DNA of 64,000 nucleotides, from contig OZ020484.1 in assembly GCA_963971405.1 (NCBI GenBank), positions 37,656,770 to 37,720,769 on the forward strand. The letters run 5' to 3'. A program made the translations under genes and the position numbers. Source of the DNA: Psococerastis gibbosa. Its lineage: Eukaryota; Arthropoda; Insecta; Psocodea; Psocidae. A model generated the notes under the pieces. That model was not told where the DNA came from and searched no databases. It was given only the letters and a program-made list of their open reading frames with translations. This document shows, in pieces, positions 34,899 to 44,083 of this stretch (position 1 is the stretch's first letter; each line of letters opens with the position of its first letter).

Positions 34899-37800
34899 AT
34901 GCCCGAAGACGTAAAAATTGAAAAATTAAATGGTCCAAACTACCTCACGTGGAAATTTCAAATAGATGTCATCTTAAAATCGATATATGCGTACGACATT
35001 GCAACCGGAACGGAACCTTTACCAAGTATCCTTACCAAGGATAAAAAAGATGATACATCGTGGATAAAAACTGACATAAAAGCTCAACGACTAATTGTAA
35101 CCTCAGTGGATAGCAGCCAAATTGTGCATTTACTAACATGTACAACATCAGCCGAAATGTATAAAGCATTAAATGATCTCTACAATAAGGACACTCATCA
35201 ACAAAAATGTTCTCTTCTAACGGATTTTTACAACTTTAAATTGGAAGATGTCAACAAGGGAATTGCTGAAATAAAAATAATTATCCATAGACTAGCTTCA
35301 TTGGGAGAAAAGTTAACAGACGAGATGGTTGTAACAAAGATTGTATCTTCTCTTCCCGAAAAATTCAACGCCTTCAGAAGTGCTTGGGAGTCAGTCACTG
35401 CAAAAGATAAGACGCTTGCCAATCTTTTTTCTCGCCTTCAATTAGAGGACGAACGATGTGGAAACAACTCAGTAGCATTCAAAACACTAGCCCAAGGTAA
35501 AAGTACTCTATCTAATTCTAATTTTAAAAATAAAAATGAACTTTTCTGTACGTATTGCAAATTAAGAAATCATAGGATTGAAAAATGTTTTAAAAAAGCT
35601 AGAGATGAAAGAAATACGCTTTATTGCGGAATTTGTAAAAAGAGGAATTCGCACCGATCCTCAGAGTGTTTTTTCCGTAACAGAAATAGAGAAAATGGTG
35701 ACAGCAATAATAATAAAGTTTTTTTGGTATCTAAAAATTCCAATTACTTTAATAATAATAAAAGTATTAGCTTAGCTGTCGATAGTGCAGCAAGTAAACA
35801 TTTAGTTAATAATTTAAATTGTCTTGAGAATAGTAATCCTGCAATATCAAAATTCAGTTTAGCAAAAAAGAATGAATCCTTATTTGGAACGGCCATAGGA
35901 ACATTAAAGAGTGAGAGTGTGACATTAAACAATGTAGTTTACGTACCGGAGTTATCTCAAAATCTTCTTTCTGTTAAAAAAATCACCGATAAAGGTGGGT
36001 TTGTATTATTTTCAAAAGGAAACGTAGAAATTATTAATTCAAAATTCGAAACTGTCATGGAAGGTAAAGAAAATAACGGTTTGTTCGTTGTTAATTTAAA
36101 ATATGGTAAAAACCAAAATTTAAAAAATAGAGAAAATATTTTTTCTGTGAATGATTATGACGACATTTATGAATGGCATAGAAAATTAGGTCATATTAGT
36201 TTTAAAAATTTGCAAAGACTTGCAACAATGTCAGATGGAATAAAAATAACTAAAAATTCTTTAGATATTAAAAATTGTGAAATTTGTATTAAAGCTCGAC
36301 ATGCTCGTGATCCCTTTAGTGGAAATTTAAAGCGTGCTACTCGAATGCTCGAAATAATTCATAGTGACGTCGAAGGTCCCTTTGAAATTGAATCTATTGA
36401 TCAATGCAAATATTATGTATCAATAATTGATGATTTTACGTGTTATAGTGAAGTACATCCTATAAAAGCAAAATCAGACGCAGCAAATGTTATAAAAAAT
36501 TTTATTTTGCGAGCCGAAAATGAAAAAGGTTTAAAAGTATGCAGATTTAAATGTGACGGTGGAGGTGAATACCTGCCATTAAAACAATGGTTTTATAATA
36601 GAGGAATATTTTTTGATGTAACTGCTAGTTATAGTCCTCAAATGAACCCTCGTTCAGAAAGATTAAATCGGACAATTACTGAAAAAATAAGAAGTTTACT
36701 CTTTGATAGTAATGTTAATAAAAATTTATGGAGTGAAGCGGCTAAGACAAGTTGTTTTTTACTTAATCGCAGTCCAACAGTTAATAGCAAGGCAACGCCT
36801 ATAGAAAATTGGACTGGAAAAAGACCAGATTTAAAAAATTTAAAAATTTTTGGTTCTGAAGCTTATGCCAAAATTCTACCTCGTGTTAAGAAGCTTGATG
36901 AAAGATCAAGAAAATTGATATTCGTTGGTTATAATCATAATGGTTATCGTTTGTTTGACCCAAACATTAAAAAGATTGTTATTTCTAGGGATGTTATTTT
37001 TCCTGAAAACTCACTTAAAATTAAAAATAAGCTAAAACCTGAAGAAATGGTAAAACTTGATTTTAATGTTTCAGAATTTTTCAAGGATTCAGAGTCTGAA
37101 TCAGACAAGCACCAAGTGAGCCCACGTAGAGTCAATGAATCTGTGGAGGAAATAATCAGTGAAAATGATGCTGACGGTGAGTCTGAATCAGAACCTGAAA
37201 CTCCAAAGGAATACCCTTATAAATTAAGAAGTAGAATTAATCTACGGAAACCTGCTACACTTGATGATTGTGAAACTAATTTAACTGATCTATTTGATGA
37301 TAGCGTATATTTAACGTTTGAAGAAGCCGTAAAAGGCAATGAATGTAAAGAATGGGTAGATGCTGTAGAGAAGGAGAAAGAATCGTTGATTTCTAATAAA
37401 ACTTGGATTTATATTCCAAAAGCAGAAGCTGAAAATAATAAGATTTTGACTTCTCGCTGGATTTTTCGCAAAAAAGATAATAATACTTTTAAAGCCAGAC
37501 TCGTTGTAAGAGGTTTCGAACAAGAAAATGGCATAGATTTTACCGATATATTTAGTCCAGTGGTAGATTCAAATAGTTTACGATTGTTATTTGCTTTAGC
37601 AGCAAAGAAAAAAATGCTAATTGCTTCATTTGATATAAAATCTGCATTTTTAAATAGCGATCTTAATGAGAAAATTTTTATGCATATTCCGGAAGGATTT
37701 AAAAACGCTAAAAACAAAGACAAAGTATGTCTATTAAAAAAGTCATTGTACGGACTTAAACAATCTCCAGCATTGTGGAATTCTAAGTTGAATGATTATT

Positions 37801-38795
37801 TATTATCGATTGGTTTACAGAGATTAAAATCAGATCCTTGTATTTATTGTAATACTGATAAAAGCTTGATAATTTCAATTCATGTTGATGATGGATTAAT
37901 AATAAGTAAAAATGAATTGATGTTGAATGATTTTGTAAAAAAGCTAAGCAAACTTTGCGAAGTTACCTATAACAAAGACATAAAGAAATATGTAGGTATT
38001 GAAATTTTGAGAACTAAAGCTGGTATAAAAATTAGCCAGGAGAAATATGTTGAAAACATGCTTAAAACTTATAATATGTCGGAAGCAAATTCTGTTAAAA
38101 CTCCAATATGTAATCAAAAGTCAGATAACAGTAAAAATATATCCTTTCCATACCGCGAAGCAGTCGGTAGTCTCTTATATTGTTCTACTAAAACACGACC
38201 AGATATAACTTTCAGTGTGAATTATGAAAGTCGTTGTATTGAACCTAAAACTGATAATGTTTCCGATGTAAAAAGAACTTTAAGATATTTAAAAGGTACA
38301 AAGAATTTAGGAATAACTTATAATGGTTCAAATTGTAATAAACTAATTGCATATTCAGATGCAAGTTACGCAGATGATGAAATATCTCGGAAAAGTACCA
38401 CAGGTTTCGTGATTTACTATTGTGGCGGACCTGTAGCTTGGTGTTCAAAGAAACAAAATATTGTAACACTTTCCACTACTGAAGCTGAATATATAGCAGC
38501 TGCAGAATGTCTAAAAATGTGTTTGTTTTTGAAATCTTTAATCCAGGAATTAACTGGTGAAAAATTGGAAATCTTACTATTTGTTGATAATACTAGTACA
38601 ATTGAAGTAATGAAAACTGGTTGTGGAAAACGAACAAAGCACATAGATGTAAGATATAAATTTATTACTGATCTAGTAAAGAACAAGGTAGTAGAAGTAA
38701 AACATGTTCCAAGTAGTGAACAAGCAGCAGATATTTTTACAAAAGCTCTAACTAATTCTTCATTTGAAAAGTTTAGAAAAATGCTTGTTGATTAA
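34899..38795 (+). CDS. Copia gag-pol polyprotein
   Basis: Single reading frame of about 1,298 residues in the Copia order: Gag with zinc knuckles, protease, integrase, reverse transcriptase and RNase H. It looks whole and young, in keeping with the matching terminal repeats. Codon use is strongly AT-rich compared with the GTF3C1 exons. Confidence 0.93.
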   Translation: MPEDVKIEKLNGPNYLTWKFQIDVILKSIYAYDIATGTEPLPSILTKDKKDDTSWIKTDIKAQRLIVTSVDSSQIVHLLTCTTSAEMYKALNDLYNKDTHQQKCSLLTDFYNFKLEDVNKGIAEIKIIIHRLASLGEKLTDEMVVTKIVSSLPEKFNAFRSAWESVTAKDKTLANLFSRLQLEDERCGNNSVAFKTLAQGKSTLSNSNFKNKNELFCTYCKLRNHRIEKCFKKARDERNTLYCGICKKRNSHRSSECFFRNRNRENGDSNNNKVFLVSKNSNYFNNNKSISLAVDSAASKHLVNNLNCLENSNPAISKFSLAKKNESLFGTAIGTLKSESVTLNNVVYVPELSQNLLSVKKITDKGGFVLFSKGNVEIINSKFETVMEGKENNGLFVVNLKYGKNQNLKNRENIFSVNDYDDIYEWHRKLGHISFKNLQRLATMSDGIKITKNSLDIKNCEICIKARHARDPFSGNLKRATRMLEIIHSDVEGPFEIESIDQCKYYVSIIDDFTCYSEVHPIKAKSDAANVIKNFILRAENEKGLKVCRFKCDGGGEYLPLKQWFYNRGIFFDVTASYSPQMNPRSERLNRTITEKIRSLLFDSNVNKNLWSEAAKTSCFLLNRSPTVNSKATPIENWTGKRPDLKNLKIFGSEAYAKILPRVKKLDERSRKLIFVGYNHNGYRLFDPNIKKIVISRDVIFPENSLKIKNKLKPEEMVKLDFNVSEFFKDSESESDKHQVSPRRVNESVEEIISENDADGESESEPETPKEYPYKLRSRINLRKPATLDDCETNLTDLFDDSVYLTFEEAVKGNECKEWVDAVEKEKESLISNKTWIYIPKAEAENNKILTSRWIFRKKDNNTFKARLVVRGFEQENGIDFTDIFSPVVDSNSLRLLFALAAKKKMLIASFDIKSAFLNSDLNEKIFMHIPEGFKNAKNKDKVCLLKKSLYGLKQSPALWNSKLNDYLLSIGLQRLKSDPCIYCNTDKSLIISIHVDDGLIISKNELMLNDFVKKLSKLCEVTYNKDIKKYVGIEILRTKAGIKISQEKYVENMLKTYNMSEANSVKTPICNQKSDNSKNISFPYREAVGSLLYCSTKTRPDITFSVNYESRCIEPKTDNVSDVKRTLRYLKGTKNLGITYNGSNCNKLIAYSDASYADDEISRKSTTGFVIYYCGGPVAWCSKKQNIVTLSTTEAEYIAAAECLKMCLFLKSLIQELTGEKLEILLFVDNTSTIEVMKTGCGKRTKHIDVRYKFITDLVKNKVVEVKHVPSSEQAADIFTKALTNSSFEKFRKMLVD

Positions 38796-38890
38796 ACTTT
38801 TTATTGTATTTCTATATAATGAAGGAATTTTATTTTATTTTACTAAAAGTTTGGAATTTAATTATTCATGCAAAAATTAAGGGGAGGATG

Positions 38891-39146
38891 TTGAAATAAA
38901 TTTTTTAAATTATAATTTTTGCTATTTCATAATAAAATAATAATAAAATTAAAAATAATAATAATGAAAATAAATATTAATTTAATAATATTTTTGTTTG
39001 TCTATGACATTGTCTGTGACACTGTTTAGAGTTTACAATGTTTTTTTTACTTCCTTGCTACAAAGATGGCGAATACACAATATTAATTCAAAGTGTGATA
39101 TTTTTTTATCTATAAATTTAAAACCGATCCAAGGCATAACCCAACA
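38891..39146 (+). repeat. Copia right LTR
   Basis: 256 bp, follows a GGGGAGG purine tract; reads identical to the left copy. Confidence 0.9.
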
Positions 39147-39309
39147 AATTGTGGCAAATTCAAAATTGGCAGTTGACAATTAAAAATACTTGGAGCGCTG
39201 AGAAAAGCATTATAGGGGGCTGGGTAACCTTGTTTGGGTTGCCATTATCAGATCTAAGCTGTTCTCCGTGAATCCAAGCTATTAATGTTATGGTAAACCT
39301 GAATTAGTG

Positions 39310-39575
39310 AGGTTTTACACATTTTATCCCCTGGAGAAGGGGGCGCCTGCGGAGTCTCCCCTGGAGAAAAACAATGATAAATGGGCCCAAATTAATGAAG
39401 TTTTTCGCATTTTATACCCTGGTGATAGATGGGCCCGGGGGTCTCCCCCGTAGAAAAAAATTGATAAATAGGCCCAAATTAGTGAGGTTTTACGCATATT
39501 AAACCCCGGAGAATGGGGGACCGGGGGTCTCCCCCGGAGAAGGAAAAATGATGTATAGGTCCAAATTAGTGAGGT
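39310..39575 (+). repeat. Minisatellite, about three units of 85-90 bp
   Basis: Units share GGGGGTCTCCCC(C/T)GGAGAA and GGCCCAAATTA(G/A)TGA. A related unit is at 40025-40080 (CCCGGGGGTCTCCCCCGAAG). Within the hAT-like element, right of the Copia. Confidence 0.7.
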
Positions 39576-41461
39576 TGTAGCTTGTCGAAGGACGATGCAA
39601 TTGAATAGGCAGTGTAGACTTGAATTGGATTGTATTGCAGTGCTTCGACTCAAGTTAGAGTAATTTAACACACAGTGGTTACAATATGAGCTGTGAGACG
39701 AGAACGATACATGCTTACAATTAATATTGAATTTGATCCAGCCTGCTTCCATATAGAAAAACCAACTCTGTGTCCACAGCTAAAGGAGCTGATGAGACAC
39801 AGAGGGTAGATTAAAGATATTATTGAATAAGAGAAATAAATACGTAAAAGGAAGATTGAGGAATATTGAATTATCTGAATGTGAACAGCGCCATCTACCG
39901 GGAAAAAGGTGAAGCTGGAAGCAGACTGGTTATTACACATGTGGGACTAAGTGGTCCCCACAAGGTTTTACGAATTTTGCATGCAGTACAGTTGATATTG
40001 TACCGACAAATAAACTTAACACTGAGGGGGCCCGGGGGTCTCCCCCGAAGAAAAAGCTTAAAAAAATAGGTCTGAAATAGGCCTATTGGGATCTTAAGCA
40101 TTTTGAGTAATATATTTTTGTGAAAATAAGTCAATGTGTTGATTTTTTCATGATGTCTTTCATGTAAAATAAGCATACCGGTACCAAGAATTAATTTCCC
40201 TTTCGTTATTGTGGATACTATGCCTTTCGCCTCCATAACGTCTTTGTCACCAGAAATCCTGGGGGGGGGGGAATGCGGGCTTAGCCTCCCCCCAGGACCC
40301 CCCTATTTACGCCAATGTATGTACCGGTATGTATAAACTTGCAAACCTTTCTTGAAATAGGTTTGCGATGGAAATAATGCAATAGGCTCCCATGATTTAA
40401 TCATTTGATTTGACTTTTTTCTCACCCTCACACTTTTATAGGCTTATATGAAATTCTCGGCATCTTATTTCAGGTTCATCTAACTTTTATTCATTATACA
40501 AAGCTGAAGCTACTCAAGCTAGTAACTTTTTAAAAACATGCAGAAATCTAGAATAATTTTTAGTGCGCTAGCGGCGGGGAATACACGACAGCTAAGTCGT
40601 AATAAATAGCTGACAACTGCCATATGATAACTATTGAGTTTCATTTGGCGCGAAAATTTTAGGCCAAAATATGGTGGACTTTCGATTGGTCCCCTGCTTC
40701 AGCATGCAAATCATATGGAGGTGTAGGGCTCGGGGTGGAAATAGTGTTTATATTTTTTGAATTTTGCGTCAATTTTATGAAACCGCGAGAGAATCAATGG
40801 TCATTCGACAAAAATCTAAAAAAATAAAATAAAAACAAATTTCCCTAAAATCCCACAGAAAAACCTCAAAAATTGTTGACCCCGGAAATTTTTCGGAATA
40901 AAATTATTTCCCACGGAATTCCGAGGTAAACCACGGAATGTGGCAGCCCTGGTTAACAAATTACTTTGTTTACAAGCTCTGAACGCAATGCTAACAACGT
41001 AACAGAACAAAACCAAAACTGCGACATATAAATCAGTGCGACATCTTCTGGAAATTACCTACAACATTGTTCACGTCGATTGTGCTTGGTTTCACAACAG
41101 ATTAGCTTTCTGTTCTCAGCCATCTTATTTGAAATGTAAACAGATAATATAAATAATTTATTTATTATGCTATTAATGGAAATTAGTAAAATGTGATTCA
41201 TTAATTTCTTAGATATTGTAATTTAGTTGCCTTAAATATATGTTGTAGTGCCACATTACCAACGGTAAGATCTCAAATTCCCTGTTCTGTTTTATTTTTT
41301 GGCCTTTTTTAACAATTTTTTTCTCCGTAGTGACTAAATATATCAAAATTGTAAATCGTTAATATTATACCCCACACCTTTACCTTTGTTATCATGGTAG
41401 ATATGTAATAAAGGCATTAATTAAACATGCTTAAAAGGCCCTATTGCTTTAGGTCCAAACA

Positions 41462-42115
41462 CCATTCTACGGCCTGTACACTCTTAACATGGTATCAAAT
41501 GGCAAAAGGCTCAATCTGGTCCTATACTACGGAAATAGCCGAAGTCAAGCGGCTTCAACCCGAATGTTTACGATGAGTCTATAGTTTTACTCATGGAGCT
41601 AATAAAACTATGGAGCCAGCATGTCGTATTTCGGCTGTGCTGGAGGACTGAAGCCACTACCACGCCCCCTCATAGGTGCATTTTGGCGGGAAATTCAAAT
41701 TTAATAGTTTTATTATATGTTTTCTTTATAGTTTTCTTTGTTATTTCATATATAATTATATTTATTATTTACATTTATTATATATATTGTTTAAAATTTA
41801 AATTCAAAGTACTGAAAGATCTGCATTAAAAAAATTTATTTTTATCTAAAAGTAGGGAAAACAGCTAAAAATTTTGTTTAAAATGTAAATTAAAAGTGCT
41901 CCAAGTTCTGCATAAAAATATTGCTGATTAGCTGGCATGATTTTCCGTTCTAAATAATCTTTAAATAATCAAATAAAAAATAAAATGTTAACATGGTATC
42001 AAATGGCAAAAGGCTCAATCTGGTCCTATACTACGGAAATAGCCGAAGTCAAGCGGCTTCAACCCGAATGTTTACGATGAGTCTATAGTTTTACTATGTC
42101 TATGGTTTTACTATG
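41462..42115. repeat. Repeat C (copy 2) with an internal 105-bp direct repeat
   Basis: A block starting TTAACATGGTATCAAATGGC and ending CTATAGTTTTACT occurs at about 41484-41592 and again at 41986-42095. The 390 bases between match the 16.4-kb copy. The left end CTGTACACTCTTAAC fits a terminal repeat shared with that copy. Confidence 0.6.
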
Positions 42116-42594
42116 TCTATGGTCAGGATCTGCCATACGTAAACAAACAAAAATACTACCTTCAACCCTTCAACATGGAGCTGGACCCTGTCTGAAACCA
42201 AACGTCCAAACATCATTGATATACATGGATTGCTACCACGGCACCTAGCCCACGCTGAACAAATGTCTTCACTTTTGGTCACGTGACAAAAGGGGTATTA
42301 TGGCAAGAAGTGGTTGACTCCATTGCGTTCAATGCGATTTAGACGTATTTCATTGCCTGTTATTTAATCTATTTACCCATTTATTGAGTTTTTCTTTGGT
42401 TTGACATGATTGTCATATCTTGCTCTGCTTATAAATGCACTAATTAGTTCAAGATATGTCGAGAAACGGGGGAAAATATTACTTTTCACAAGTAAGTGTT
42501 CGCATGGTTTGGTCATTAGTTGATGCAACATTAATGGGTTTATTTCAGTTTTATTAATCATTATGTTAACAAATCGCACACTTTCGATTGTCCT

Positions 42595-42919
42595 CAAGGC
42601 CGTAGCCAAGGGGGGACCCTTGGGGGCGGAGGGGACGGTCGCCCCCCCCCCCCCGAGGGAAATAGCATTATTCTAGTTAGAATGGATTTTTGAAGGAAAT
42701 AAAGAGAAATTATTACTCAAGTAAGGTAAACGCGATATTTTTTGGGCTACCGCCCCCCCCCCCCCCGAAAACTTTTACTGAAACCGTTACTGCCACGAAA
42801 TGAAATGGCTTGACACTAGATAGAATCGGATTTTTAGAGGAAACATAAAAACCACTATGTAATACCCAATGAAATTTTTACCCCCCCCCCCCAAAAAAAA
42901 AAATCCTGGCTACGGCCTT
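42595..42919. mobile_element. MITE with 9-bp target duplication (Mutator-like signature)
   Basis: Ends AAGGCCGTAGCCA and TGGCTACGGCCTT. GATTGTCCT lies outside both ends (42586-42594, 42920-42928). The interior is poly-C-rich with diverged repeats and no gene. A 9-bp duplication is typical of Mutator-like elements, so the 29.6-kb transposase family is a possible mobiliser, though ends have not been matched. Confidence 0.7.
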
Positions 42920-42950
42920 GATTGTCCTGTATAATTTTAATACTAATTAT

Positions 42951-42951
42951 G

Positions 42952-42983
<32 letters not shown>
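42951..42983 (+). repeat. ATT microsatellite before the LINE
   Basis: About eleven ATT units ending where the LINE 5' UTR begins. Confidence 0.9.
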
Positions 42984-42984
<1 letters not shown>

Positions 42985-43099
42985 GTGTATATATAGTGTA
43001 TATATAGTGTACGGGATACGCGTTATGCCAAGACTTGCCAGCAAGTTGATTTGAACGAATTACAAGTTTTAACCAACACTACACATAACTACCTATACA

Positions 43100-43960
43100 A
43101 TGAAGTGCAGGCGTTGTGAAGATGATATACATGAAGAGGCCATCCTAGTACGATGCTATGGAAAGTGCGGCGGTGCGTATCATCTAGAATGTTCAAATCT
43201 ATCCATGAGAACATACAAAGCAAAATCTGAAGATGTAAAACAGAAATGGATCTGCATCGCTTGCAGGGATAAAAAGAAAAAAAATGAAAGAGATGCAGAT
43301 GTAGAGGTCAGAGAATCAGATTCAGAGCGTGAGGAAAATGAACAAATATCAATGGAAGAAAAGATAGATAAACTACTACAGGGGCAAGGCAGAATGAGCA
43401 AAATCCTAGAAGGCTTTATGAATACAATGAAGAAGGAACTGGAAAAGAGGGACGATAAAATAAAGAGATTAGAAAGCGAAATCCACGACATTCAACAACA
43501 AGCCCGGAAGAAAAATATCGAAATCCACAATCTACCGCAAAGTGAAGGCGAAGACAACGATTTATTACACATGAAAATACGATGTGTTACAAAGGAGCTG
43601 GGGGTTGAGTTGGCAAATGTCGACATTGAAGAATGTTTTAGAATTAATTCAAAAAATAAGGACAAGCCTAAACCCATAGTAGTACAGTTCGCATCAAGAA
43701 AAGTGAGAAATAAAATAATTACGCAGAGAAAGAAAATTATTACCCAAGACCAAGCATTGCAGAATGGGAGTAAAGAAAGAATTTACATAAACGAAAACTT
43801 GACCCGTTTCAACAAGGATCTCCTGTATAAAACTAAAGAAGAGGCAAAGAAGAGAGGGTTTAAATATGTCTGGACGTCAGAGGGTACAATATTAATGAAA
43901 AAAGAAGAAGGGGCAAGAGTACAAAAAATTAGAAGTGTAGAAGACTTAGATAACTTGTAG
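43100..43960 (+). CDS. LINE ORF1 protein with PHD-type zinc finger and coiled coil
   Basis: 286 residues. Residues 3-55 form a PHD-like C4HC3 finger (CRRCEDDIHEEAILVRC, YHLEC, WICIACRD). An acidic/basic coiled coil follows (about 75-140; DKLLQGQGRMSKILEGF), then a domain resembling LINE ORF1/Baculo_FP-like nucleic-acid-binding regions (RKKNIEIHNLPQSEGED). ORF1 proteins package the element RNA. The PHD arrangement is known in CR1-clade ORF1s; clade assignment here is from memory. Confidence 0.8.
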   Translation: MKCRRCEDDIHEEAILVRCYGKCGGAYHLECSNLSMRTYKAKSEDVKQKWICIACRDKKKKNERDADVEVRESDSEREENEQISMEEKIDKLLQGQGRMSKILEGFMNTMKKELEKRDDKIKRLESEIHDIQQQARKKNIEIHNLPQSEGEDNDLLHMKIRCVTKELGVELANVDIEECFRINSKNKDKPKPIVVQFASRKVRNKIITQRKKIITQDQALQNGSKERIYINENLTRFNKDLLYKTKEEAKKRGFKYVWTSEGTILMKKEEGARVQKIRSVEDLDNL

Positions 43961-44083
43961 CACTTTTGTAAAAATGTTGCAACTTTCTCTAAAAACACTG
44001 AAAATAAGATTAAGAGTGAAAATGAAAATTTTTTTGAGCAATTTTATTGTAGGAAAGTAGATGTAATTGAAAAAGACATAAGA

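Larger units (their letters stand above)
34514..39146 (+). mobile_element. Copia (Ty1/copia) LTR element, looks whole
   Basis: Two 256-bp terminal repeats (34514-34769 and 38891-39146) read identical. A primer-binding site resembling the initiator-Met tRNA half-molecule type (GGTTATGGGCCCAG) follows the left repeat, and a purine-rich tract precedes the right one. One continuous gag-pol region lies between. The matching repeats indicate a very recent insertion. No clear target duplication was found at its borders. Confidence 0.93.
33699..40951. mobile_element. hAT-type non-autonomous element swollen by nested insertions
   Basis: The left end starts CAGGGCTGCCA at 33699 and the right end is its exact complement at 40941-40951. 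An 8-bp duplication GTTAACAA lies outside each end (33691-33698, 40952-40959). End sequence and duplication length are those of hAT elements. Without the Copia it is about 2.6 kb. No transposase was recognised; it also contains a hairpin MITE (33794-33933), a tRNA-like foldback (34137-34320) and a minisatellite (39310-39575). Confidence 0.75.
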
